Shown here piece by piece: positions 26,582-34,414 of a stretch of 64,000 nt of DNA. The number at the start of each line of letters is the position of its first letter. Positions within the stretch are counted from its first letter, which is position 1. The DNA lies in NCBI GenBank assembly GCA_003243425.1, contig QFQP01000017.1:1-64000 (forward strand), read 5' to 3'. A program made the translations under genes and the position numbers. This DNA is from Archangium gephyra (lineage in GTDB: Bacteria > Myxococcota > Myxococcia > Myxococcales > Myxococcaceae). Below the pieces are notes generated by a model. It saw only the letters and a program-made list of their open reading frames with translations. It was not told the origin of the DNA and searched no databases.

Positions 26582-27685
26582 ATGTGCGTCTTCGACCTGC
26601 GCTTCGACGTCACCGGGCTCACGCCGTGGAACCCGGACGAAGACACGCTGTTCGCGTACTCGTCGCTGGCACAGGTCGCGCGCGGCTGGGCGCCCGACCC
26701 GGGCGCCGCGGTCACGCTCGACCGGGACGCCACCTCGGTGAGCGGGCTCGAGGTGAACACGCTCGACATGAGCGCAGACGACTACCGCTCAGTCCCCGCA
26801 GTGGTGGACGCTTCGAAGGGCGACGCGCTGAAGCTCGTGCAGCGACGCACCGCGTGGGTCACCTCCTTCGACGCCGGCGTGCTCGAGCGGTGGGACCCCT
26901 GGGCCGGTTCGTATGCGACCTCGAGCATCGCGAGCGCCAACGTGACGATGCCGAACTTCAGCGGCGACGCGCTGTACCTCACGCCCACGACCGCCATCTC
27001 GAGCTCCGCCAGCCGTGGGTCGCAGCGCATTCCCGTCGACGTGGCCTGCTACCCCGACTTCGACAACGTGTGCGATGCCGGCTGCACGGCGTGCAACAGC
27101 GCGCTCACCACGCAGTATCGGCACCCGGGCAACGTGATGTTGCCGACGCACGCCACGCACCCATTCGATGAACCCGGCACCGAGATGCTCGCCTCCGACT
27201 GGCGCATCTGGACGCCGCTGGCCATTCCCGACGCGGGGAGCCTCAGCCTGTCGGCGTGGAACTACAACGCCGTGCCGGTGCCGAACGCGGCGACGGTGGT
27301 GGTGCAGCGGGAACTCTCGGCGCCGAGGCAACTGCGCGTCGACGGGGCGCCGCTGACCGTGAGCGCGAACATCGCAGCGCTCGCGAACCGCACGCCGGTC
27401 ATCTCGTGGTCGGCGCCGTCGCTCGGCACGCCCGACTTCTACCGCGTGCAGGTGCTCGAATACTTCCTGGGCAACACGCCGATCACCTCGCAGGTCGTGG
27501 CCGCGGTGCGGGGCACGAAGCGCAGCGAGCAGCTCCCCGAGGGTGTGCTGCAGCCGGGGCACACGTACCTGTTGCGCGTCATCGCGGTGGTGGACCCCAA
27601 CGACGTCGACGACGCGCGCGCCACGTCGCGCTCCGGTGCGTACCGCCGCGCCGAGGCCCTCACCGGGCTCTTCACGGTGCAGTGA
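26582..27685 (+). CDS. Extracytoplasmic-looking beta-rich protein lacking a signal peptide
   Basis: 367 residues beginning MCVFDLRFDVTGL. The composition (Thr, Ser, Asp, Pro-rich, DAGC and CxxCxxC-type cysteines near residue 160) and a C-terminal fibronectin-like segment (VISWSAPSLGTPDFYRVQV, then GHTYLLRVIAVVDP) resemble secreted myxobacterial proteins. There is, however, no signal peptide. The frame is the same as that of the upstream regulator and is open right back to its TGA at 26549-26551, with ten codons between. The N-terminus may therefore have been lost by deletion, or it may be a cytoplasmic protein with a poor ribosome site (GGTGGG). The function is unknown. Confidence 0.65.
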   Translation: MCVFDLRFDVTGLTPWNPDEDTLFAYSSLAQVARGWAPDPGAAVTLDRDATSVSGLEVNTLDMSADDYRSVPAVVDASKGDALKLVQRRTAWVTSFDAGVLERWDPWAGSYATSSIASANVTMPNFSGDALYLTPTTAISSSASRGSQRIPVDVACYPDFDNVCDAGCTACNSALTTQYRHPGNVMLPTHATHPFDEPGTEMLASDWRIWTPLAIPDAGSLSLSAWNYNAVPVPNAATVVVQRELSAPRQLRVDGAPLTVSANIAALANRTPVISWSAPSLGTPDFYRVQVLEYFLGNTPITSQVVAAVRGTKRSEQLPEGVLQPGHTYLLRVIAVVDPNDVDDARATSRSGAYRRAEALTGLFTVQ

Positions 27686-27782
27686 CGGGCGCTCCCGGCT
27701 CGCGCGGTGAGGGGCGCGAGCTGGCGGCGCGGCATGCACGCGCGCACTCGATGCCTCGACGCGGGCGCGCTACGTGAGCACC

Positions 27783-28697
27783 ATGAAGAAGTTGATTCTC
27801 CCCGGCTGGCAGAACTCAGGGCCCGACCACTGGCAGACGAAGTGGGAGCAGCTCGACACCTCGTTCACGCGCGTGCAGCAGGACGATTGGGACCGGCCCG
27901 ACTTCGCCACGTGGAGTGCGCGACTCGATTCTCATCTCACGGAGCCGTCGGTCCTGGTCGCGCACTCGCTGGGTTGTCTCCTCGCGTCGCGTGCGCGGAA
28001 GAACGTGGCGGGCGCGTTGCTGGTCGCGCCTCCGAAGCTGGGCGCCTACCCGGAGCTGGCGACGTTCGAGAACCTGCCGCTCGAGCCGCTGCCGTTCCCG
28101 AGCGTGGTGGTGGCGAGCCGGAACGATCCGTACTGCGACTTCGCGCACGCCGAGAAGCTGGCGGCGGCCTGGGGCGCGGGGCTCGTCGATGGTGGCGAGC
28201 GGGGTCACCTCAACGGTGAATCGAAGCTGGGCACGTGGAGCGAAGGCCGCGCGTTGCTGCGCGCGCTGATGTCGGTGCTGCCCTTCGAGCTGGACCACCG
28301 CCTGGAGAACGACACCTTCGTGGTCGGTGAGAGTGAGCTCAACCTGCTGCTGCTGCTCAACGAGCGCCGCTACGTGTGGTTCATGCTGGTGCCCAAGCGC
28401 GCCGGCATCGAAGACGTGCATCAGCTGCTCCCGGTGGAGCGCGCGATCCTCGCGCAGGAGTCGAACGCGCTCTCGCTGGCCATCGAGAAGGCGTTCTCAC
28501 CCGACAAGCTGAACGTGGCCGCGCTGGGAAACGTGGTGCGCCAGCTGCACGTGCATCACGTGGTGCGACGGCTGGGAGACCCCGCGTGGCCGAACCCGGT
28601 GTGGGGTCACTCGCCGCGCGTGCCCTACGCAGACGAATCGTGGCGCCAGCACGTCGACGCGTTGTTCGCCGTCGACGCCCGGTGGAGGACCGCGTGA
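27783..28697 (+). CDS. RBBP9/YdeN-type serine hydrolase fused to a HIT domain
   Basis: 304 residues. Residues 1-165 are a small alpha/beta hydrolase of the RBBP9/YdeN family: ILPGWQNSGPDHWQ at the start, S62 in AHSLGC, D115 in SRNDPYCD and H142 in ERGHLN form the triad. Residues about 171-275 are a HIT domain of the type found as a separate protein in many proteobacteria (WFMLVPKRAGIEDVHQL, DKLNVAALGN, QLHVHHVVRR, DPAWPNPVWG), with H256, H258 and H259 in the triad region. HIT proteins hydrolyse nucleotide conjugates. The GTG at 27774 is an alternative start adding three residues. The fusion suggests a coupled ester/nucleotide hydrolysis role. Confidence 0.88.
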   Translation: MKKLILPGWQNSGPDHWQTKWEQLDTSFTRVQQDDWDRPDFATWSARLDSHLTEPSVLVAHSLGCLLASRARKNVAGALLVAPPKLGAYPELATFENLPLEPLPFPSVVVASRNDPYCDFAHAEKLAAAWGAGLVDGGERGHLNGESKLGTWSEGRALLRALMSVLPFELDHRLENDTFVVGESELNLLLLLNERRYVWFMLVPKRAGIEDVHQLLPVERAILAQESNALSLAIEKAFSPDKLNVAALGNVVRQLHVHHVVRRLGDPAWPNPVWGHSPRVPYADESWRQHVDALFAVDARWRTA

Positions 28698-28780
28698 GCG
28701 CGCCGAACTCGCGCTGACGCTTCACGGTTCTTCAAGGTTCTTCGCGCAAGCCGGTCTGCCCGCGCCCGTACGACGCGCTC

Positions 28781-29320
28781 ATGAACCCCTATCTCCTCGC
28801 GCGCGCGCTTCACATCGCGGGCGCCGGCTTCTTCTTCCTGTCCATGGGTGTGGAGTGGATGGCCCTGCGTTCCCTTCGCCGCGCGTCGACCGACGCTGCG
28901 CTCGACAGCGGCGTGAGTGACTTCCGGTTGGCGCGAAAACTCGACGGGCTCGGCGCGTTGTTCAGCCTCGCAGGCGGCCTCTACCTGGCGACGACGGTGT
29001 GGCAGTGGCACGGCGGCTGGTTGCACACCGGCGTGACGCTCTTCTTCATCGTGTGGGGCATCACCGGCATGGTGTCGGGGCGCGGCGTGCGCAGGCTCGC
29101 AGCGGCCACCGGAGACCAGCGCGCGGCGATGCAACGTTCACCGCGGCTGTTCATCGCGCTCGCGTCGCGCTTCGGGCTGCTGCTGGCGACGCTGGCCATC
29201 ATGGTGCTGAAGCCGGGGCCGGCGCTGCAGGGCGCGCTGGTGCTCGTCTCTCAGGTGGGCGCAGCGGTGACGTGGCTCAGCGCGCGACGCTCAGGAAGTT
29301 CAACGGCGAGCAGTCCTTGA
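28781..29320 (+). CDS. Predicted five-TM membrane protein
   Basis: 179 residues with about five hydrophobic segments (residues 5-25, 55-75, 82-99, 123-143 and 148-166). A conserved His (ALHIAGAGFFF) in the first helix resembles small integral membrane proteins of the DUF2269 kind, but I cannot confirm the family. The last 44 nt overlap the end of the convergent lipoprotein gene at 29277-29320. The Ser-rich C-terminal tail (ARRSGSSTASSP) is encoded wholly in that overlap and may be unconstrained. Confidence 0.7.
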   Translation: MNPYLLARALHIAGAGFFFLSMGVEWMALRSLRRASTDAALDSGVSDFRLARKLDGLGALFSLAGGLYLATTVWQWHGGWLHTGVTLFFIVWGITGMVSGRGVRRLAAATGDQRAAMQRSPRLFIALASRFGLLLATLAIMVLKPGPALQGALVLVSQVGAAVTWLSARRSGSSTASSP

Positions 29321-30098
29321 AGACGATGGTGCCGGTCTGGTCGAGGACGTCGTCGCGAAACGCGGAGACCTGCAGCACGTCGGCTTCACCGTCGCTGCGG
29401 AACACGCCGCCATCGCGCCGCAGCGCACCGCTCGCGCCTTCCCCGTAGCGGGCCGCGGAGACCGGAACGGTCAGCGTGTCGTCCTTCAGCTGCCACACTT
29501 CGAAGGTGACGAGCTTCGACTCGCCGGTACCGAGACTGCACACCGAGCCCGCCGTTTGAACGGCGACGTCGAACTGCCTGGCGCCGTCGATCGGGTTCGA
29601 GAGACCGGGCAACGGGTCGCTGCTTTGCGCGAGGCGCTCGATGGTGAAGGGAATTCTCGCGACGCACGCGCCGGGAATCGCGCGACAGTCTTCTTCGATC
29701 CCGAAGTGCGAGCAGAAGAGGAGCGCGCCGTTCGCCGCGCCGCCATCGGTCGGTTGGCTGAGCGCGACTTCGAGCCGCTGTACTTCCGTCCCCGCGTCGC
29801 CCGCGATCGCGCGCACGGTGACGTACGAGCCGTCGTCACTCCACACACCAGCGGGCAGCAGAATCGGCGTGCGGGTGCCGAAACCGAGCTCGCCGCGGGT
29901 GACGTAGCGCATCGCGGAGCGCCCAGTGGTCGCCACCCAGAATTCAGTCTCGAGTTCACGCGCTGCGAAGACCGCGTCGACACCGCACTCGGCAGGCAAC
30001 GGCGTTTCGGCGAGGTGAAAGCGGCGAACGATGTGACCACCCGGCTGCGCGGTCGGCGCGCACGACAACAACACGAGCAGGAGCCACGCCTTCTTCAT
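29277..30098 (-). CDS. Hypothetical lipoprotein, last gene of coupled trio
   Basis: 273 residues with a lipobox (MKKAWLLLVLLSC). The body is beta-rich with six Cys residues that could form disulfides (FCSHFGIEEDC, IPGACVAR, GSVCSLG, FKDCSPLNF). The ending TIVFKDCSPLNFLSVAR parallels the end region of the lipoprotein encoded at 30460-31377 (MTVEVMSNCTSDLCPARAC), and both contain FE(V/R)W(Q/S) with following L(T/P) strands, hinting that the two are distant paralogues. Its ATG overlaps the DUF1801 stop by 4 nt. The function is unknown. Confidence 0.75.
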   Translation of the reverse strand: MKKAWLLLVLLSCAPTAQPGGHIVRRFHLAETPLPAECGVDAVFAARELETEFWVATTGRSAMRYVTRGELGFGTRTPILLPAGVWSDDGSYVTVRAIAGDAGTEVQRLEVALSQPTDGGAANGALLFCSHFGIEEDCRAIPGACVARIPFTIERLAQSSDPLPGLSNPIDGARQFDVAVQTAGSVCSLGTGESKLVTFEVWQLKDDTLTVPVSAARYGEGASGALRRDGGVFRSDGEADVLQVSAFRDDVLDQTGTIVFKDCSPLNFLSVAR

Positions 30099-30463
30099 GC
30101 CTTCTTCCTTCGCTTTGCATCGAGCGCGCGGTGCTCGGCGACACGCACGGTGACGAGCTTGTTCGGCAACGGCGCATCGGCGGTGAACTTCATCGTCACA
30201 CCCGAGGGGCCGTACTTCGCGAGCGACGGCTTCAAGGCGGCCATCAACTTCGGGCTCATCACGTAGAGGCTGAGACCGGCCTTCGTCGCGCCGAACGCGA
30301 TCACGCCGCGATTCTCGAAACGGAACGTGGGCACGCCGTAGGAGATCTTCGTCTCTGCGCCGGACAGCAATGAAGCGATGAACTCATGGAGTTCGCCGAG
30401 CACCTTGCGTTCTTTCGGCGGCAGCTTCGCGAGGTACGCGACGACGTCGTCGTGCTTCTTCAC
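30095..30463 (-). CDS. DUF1801 (YdhG-like) protein
   Basis: 122 residues from a GTG at 30463 that overlaps the upstream TGA by 4 nt. It begins KKHDDVVAYLAKLPPKERKVL and contains ETKISYGVPTFRFENRGVIAFGATKAGLSLYVMSP, the hallmark of the DUF1801 alpha/beta fold related to frataxin-like iron chaperones (YdhG family). It is small and cytoplasmic with no signal. The longer open frame to 30526 is overlap with the upstream gene. It is unusual to find it translationally coupled between two secreted lipoproteins. Confidence 0.85.
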   Translation of the reverse strand: MKKHDDVVAYLAKLPPKERKVLGELHEFIASLLSGAETKISYGVPTFRFENRGVIAFGATKAGLSLYVMSPKLMAALKPSLAKYGPSGVTMKFTADAPLPNKLVTVRVAEHRALDAKRRKKA

Positions 30464-31377
30464 GGCTTCTTCTCTTCGCGCATCGCGGTGAGGCGCAGTG
30501 ACTGACGACACGCCCTGGCTGGGCACAGGTCCGACGTGCAGTTCGACATCACTTCCACCGTCATGGTGCCATCGAACGCGTCACCCTTGCTGAGGTCGAA
30601 GACAGGCAACGCCACCGTGGCCCGCGGCCTCGCCAGTGTTGCGACGTCACTGGTCCAGAACCAGAGGTCGCCCGCGAGGTCGAGTACGCCCGCGAACTTG
30701 CTGTCGACGTACGAGCCGAAATTTCCGGAACGCGTGGGGAGCCGAACGTGTTCGTCCGTAAAGCTCCAGCGCTCGAACTGCAGCTCGTTCTCTTCGAAGC
30801 CATCGGCGCACGAACCAGAACTCGACAGCGCGACGGTCATCATCGTCTCGCCCTTCTCGTCGGGCACGCTGTCTTCGATGGGGAACGGCGCGAGGTCGAC
30901 CTCCTCCAACTTCACCGGCACGCGGGTGTCGCACGAGTCGTAGCGCGGCGCCGGGTCGCAGAAAGCGGTGCACACGTAGTTCGACTGCAACGCCATGAAG
31001 CCTTCGACGCCCGCGTCGCCCACGCTGAACTGGAGGCCCATGGACTGCACGAGCTGCCCCCGTTGGCCGGTGCCTTCGAAGTTCTTCGCGCGGCTCCACG
31101 AGAAGCGCGACGCGCTTCCGCGCAGGCCCACGGGCAGCGTGATGGGCGCCGCGCGCGCGAAGCGAATCGCCGGTGTGTTCACGAAGCGAATGAACTCGGT
31201 GTCGGGCCGAGGCGCCCAGGTCTCGACGTCGATACCGCCGTCGAGAAGGGGTGGGCAACCGGTGGCGCGCGCTGCATCGAAGGTCATTCGCCACGTGCGG
31301 TGATTCGCCGGCGCTCTTTCAGGCGCGCAGGAAGACACCGCCAACACCATCGCCGCCGCCGTCAACGCACGCACCAT
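30460..31377 (-). CDS. Hypothetical lipoprotein, first gene of coupled trio
   Basis: 305 residues with a lipoprotein signal (MVRALTAAAMVLAVSSC). The mature part is beta-rich with at least eight Cys (YVCTAFCDP, YDSCDTR, GSCADG, SNCTSDLCPARAC), implying an oxidising compartment. There are no recognisable domains. It starts 57 bp from the divergent fumarase gene. It is followed by DUF1801 (GTGA overlap) and a second Cys-rich lipoprotein (ATGA overlap), so all three are made from one message. Confidence 0.75.
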   Translation of the reverse strand: MVRALTAAAMVLAVSSCAPERAPANHRTWRMTFDAARATGCPPLLDGGIDVETWAPRPDTEFIRFVNTPAIRFARAAPITLPVGLRGSASRFSWSRAKNFEGTGQRGQLVQSMGLQFSVGDAGVEGFMALQSNYVCTAFCDPAPRYDSCDTRVPVKLEEVDLAPFPIEDSVPDEKGETMMTVALSSSGSCADGFEENELQFERWSFTDEHVRLPTRSGNFGSYVDSKFAGVLDLAGDLWFWTSDVATLARPRATVALPVFDLSKGDAFDGTMTVEVMSNCTSDLCPARACRQSLRLTAMREEKKP

Positions 31378-31434
31378 TGGGGCAGATATGCCACAGCGGT
31401 CTGTGTGCGGGTGGCGTGTTAGTTACGCCCGCCG

Positions 31435-33063
31435 ATGCCCTTCGAATTCACCCAGATGCTTCCGCTGCACCACGACGACACGCCGTGGCGCCTGCTCACC
31501 AGAGACTTCGTCAGCACTTTCGAGGCGGACGGGAAGACCTTCCTCAAGGTCGACCCGCAGGCCATCACGCTACTCACGAAGACCGCGATGCGGGACATCG
31601 CGCATCTGCTCCGGCCCGGGCACCTCGCGCAGCTGCGAAAGATCCTCGATGACCCCGAGGCGTCGAACAACGACAAGTTCGTGGCGCTCGACCTGCTGAA
31701 GAACGCGAGCATCGCGGCCGGTGGTGTGTTGCCCATGTGCCAGGACACCGGCACCGCCATCGTGAAGGGCAAGAAGGGTCAGTTCGTGTTCACCGGCGGC
31801 GGTGACGAAGAGGCGATCGCCAGGGGCGTGTACGCGACGTACACCGAGACGAACCTGCGCTACTCGCAGCTCGCGCCGCTGACGATGTACGAAGAGAAGA
31901 ACACCGGGAACAACCTGCCCGCAGAGATCAAGCTCAGCGCGGTCGACGGTGATTCGTACAAGTTCTTGTTCATGGCCAAGGGCGGCGGCTCGGCGAACAA
32001 GAGCTACCTCTTCCAGGAGACCAAGGCGCTGCTCAACCCGCAGTCGCTGCTCAAGTTCCTCGCGGAGAAGTTGCCGTCGCTGGGCACCGCGGCGTGCCCG
32101 CCGTATCACCTGGCGATCGTGGTGGGCGGCACGTCGGCCGAGACCGCGCTCGAGACCGCGAAGCTGGCGTCGGCGCGGTACCTCGATGGCCTGCCGACGA
32201 AGGGCTCGATGAAGGGCCACGGCTTCCGCGACGTGGAGCTCGAAGGTGAAGTGCACAAGCTGACGCAGAAGATGGGCCTCGGCGCGCAGTTCGGCGGGAA
32301 GTACTTCTGTCACGACGTGCGCGTGATTCGTCTGCCGCGGCACGGCGCGAGCTGCCCGGTGGCGATCGCGGTGAGCTGTTCTGCTGACCGTCAGTGCCTG
32401 GGGAAGATCACGAAGGACGGCGTGTTCATCGAGGACCTCGAGCACGACCCCGCGAAGTACCTGCCGGAGATCGACGAGGCCGCGCTCGGTGGCGACGTCG
32501 TGAAGGTCGACCTCAACATGCCGATGTCGGAGATCCGCGCGTTGCTGTCGAAGTACCCGGTGAAGACGCGGTTGTCGTTGTCGGGCCCGCTCATCGTGGC
32601 GCGCGACATCGCGCACGCGAAGCTGAAGGAGCTGCTCGACGCGGGTCAGCCGCTGCCGCAGTACATGAAGGACCACGCCGTCTATTACGCGGGCCCTGCG
32701 AAGACGCCGACGGGCATGGCGTCAGGCAGCTTCGGGCCGACGACCGCGGGGCGAATGGATTCGTACGTCGATGCGTTCCAGGCGGCGGGTGGCAGCTTCG
32801 TGATGCTCGCGAAGGGCAACCGCAGCAAGGCGGTCACCGACGCCTGCAAGAAGTACGGCGGGTTCTACCTGGGGTCGATTGGTGGCCCGGCGGCGCGGCT
32901 CGCACAGGACTGCATCAAGAAGGTGGAAGTGCACGAGTTCCCGGAGCTCGGCATGGAAGCGGTGTGGAAGATCGAGGTGGTCGATTTCCCGGCGTTCATC
33001 GTGGTGGACGACAAGGGGAATGACTTCTTCGCCAAGCTGCTGCCGGCCGGAACGAAGGCCTGA
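31435..33063 (+). CDS. fumA: Fumarate hydratase, class I (4Fe-4S)
   Basis: 542 residues, the length of the single-chain E. coli FumA/FumB type (548). It converts fumarate and malate in the TCA cycle. The three Cys that ligate the 4Fe-4S cluster are C102 (MCQDTGT), C221 (AACPPYH) and C315 (VSCSADRQC). Their spacing (119 and 94) is the same as in E. coli FumA (105, 224, 318). The C-terminal beta domain has YYAGPAKTP...GSFGPTTAGRMDSY, conserved for substrate binding. It stands alone as a housekeeping gene, divergent from the lipoprotein trio. Confidence 0.97.
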   Translation: MPFEFTQMLPLHHDDTPWRLLTRDFVSTFEADGKTFLKVDPQAITLLTKTAMRDIAHLLRPGHLAQLRKILDDPEASNNDKFVALDLLKNASIAAGGVLPMCQDTGTAIVKGKKGQFVFTGGGDEEAIARGVYATYTETNLRYSQLAPLTMYEEKNTGNNLPAEIKLSAVDGDSYKFLFMAKGGGSANKSYLFQETKALLNPQSLLKFLAEKLPSLGTAACPPYHLAIVVGGTSAETALETAKLASARYLDGLPTKGSMKGHGFRDVELEGEVHKLTQKMGLGAQFGGKYFCHDVRVIRLPRHGASCPVAIAVSCSADRQCLGKITKDGVFIEDLEHDPAKYLPEIDEAALGGDVVKVDLNMPMSEIRALLSKYPVKTRLSLSGPLIVARDIAHAKLKELLDAGQPLPQYMKDHAVYYAGPAKTPTGMASGSFGPTTAGRMDSYVDAFQAAGGSFVMLAKGNRSKAVTDACKKYGGFYLGSIGGPAARLAQDCIKKVEVHEFPELGMEAVWKIEVVDFPAFIVVDDKGNDFFAKLLPAGTKA

Positions 33064-33242
33064 ATGAAGGCGGTCGCTGAGGGTCTTGCTGCGTGCTCGT
33101 CGCGCACAGGCCCTCGGCTTCCGCACAGTGGTCGTCAGGGAGCCAGCTTGTGGAAGCCGACTCGTGAAGTGTCGCGACTCGCGGCGTGCAGCGAGCCTGT
33201 GCGCGTCGAGCACGACCGAAATCGCCGGTCACTGCTTCCCGT

Positions 33243-34313
33243 TCAGGCGCCCTGAGGCGTGGTGATGACCTGCTCGGTGTGTTCGCGCTTGTAGAGCCGC
33301 ACCACCGAGAACCCGAGCGACAGCACCACCGGCCCCACGATGAGGCCCTTCAAGCCGAACGCTTCGACGCCGCCGAACAACGCAGCGAACGTGAGCAGCG
33401 AGGGCATTTCTTCATCGCCGACGAGCCGTGGGCGAATCACGTAGTCGGACACGCCGACGACCACCGCCGCGCCCCACACGAGCACGAACACGCCAGCCAC
33501 CGGGTGACCCGTCGCGATCATCACGATGCCGATCGGCACCCACACCAGCAACGTGCCGATGGCGGGCACCAGCGACGCGACCGCGGTGGCGACACCGTAG
33601 AAGATGGGGTCGGGCACTCCGGCGATGGCATACGCGATGGTGGCCAGCACGCCCTGCGCGAGGCCGGTCACCAGCGTTCCGAACAACGTCGCGCGGCCGA
33701 CCCGGCGGAAGTCGGCGAAGAGCCCGAGCGTCCACTCCGGCTTGAGCGGCAACGTCTGCGTCGCCGCCGCGACCAACGCCGTGCTGTTGCGCAACACGAA
33801 GTGCAGCGTGAGCACCATGAAGAACAACAGCAGCAGCAGGTCGGCCGTCACGCCGAGCATCGCCGCGCCCGCGACCGCGAACTTCGCGGCTTCACTCTCG
33901 ACCCATGACGCCAGCCTGGTGCCGAGGTCGACGTCGACTCCGATGCCGAAGCGCGCGCCGAACGCCCTCGCCTGCCCCAACAGGCCGCCATCGGCCGTGA
34001 CGCTGTCGGCGAGCTCCTTGGCGTGCACCGTGCCCTTCGAGCCGAGCTCCCACACCAGGCCGGTCAGCACCCCGACCACCAACAGCGCCACGATGACGGT
34101 GGTGACAATCGCCGACACGTTCTGACCGAAGCGGTTGAACAACCGGCCGTGCAGCGGGCGCGACATGAACGCCAGCAACGCGCCCAGGAACATGCCGATG
34201 GCGACCGGTTCGATGACGTAGATGATGGCCGCGACGGCGAGCAACGCCGCCCAGTTCAGCGCGCGGCGTTGTGTCGTTTCGAGAGACGGCCGCGTCGGAA
34301 CGCTGTCGAACAT
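33243..34313 (-). CDS. AI-2E family (PerM-like) transporter
   Basis: 356 residues starting at the ATG MFDSVPTRPSLETTQ; the open frame continues upstream to 34499 but without transmembrane character. It has about eight hydrophobic helices. An N-terminal pair around residues 20-65 is followed by a long soluble segment (residues about 100-165, KGTVHAKELADSVTADGG...). The rest is the conserved C-terminal half with GVATAVASLVPAIGTLLVWVPIG and VIRPRLVGDEEMPSLLTFAALFGG, the family signature PxxxG...P. Members include exporters of AI-2 and Na+/H+ antiporters, so the substrate is open. It is convergent with the fumarase gene. Confidence 0.9.
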   Translation of the reverse strand: MFDSVPTRPSLETTQRRALNWAALLAVAAIIYVIEPVAIGMFLGALLAFMSRPLHGRLFNRFGQNVSAIVTTVIVALLVVGVLTGLVWELGSKGTVHAKELADSVTADGGLLGQARAFGARFGIGVDVDLGTRLASWVESEAAKFAVAGAAMLGVTADLLLLLFFMVLTLHFVLRNSTALVAAATQTLPLKPEWTLGLFADFRRVGRATLFGTLVTGLAQGVLATIAYAIAGVPDPIFYGVATAVASLVPAIGTLLVWVPIGIVMIATGHPVAGVFVLVWGAAVVVGVSDYVIRPRLVGDEEMPSLLTFAALFGGVEAFGLKGLIVGPVVLSLGFSVVRLYKREHTEQVITTPQGA

Positions 34314-34414
34314 GTGTCGCCAGTGCCTACGTCGAGGCGCAGAAGCAACGTCAGACACCGGACCGAGGCTGCGCGTCGGGAAGCAGGCGCCCGACACGCG
34401 GCGTGCGGAACGCT

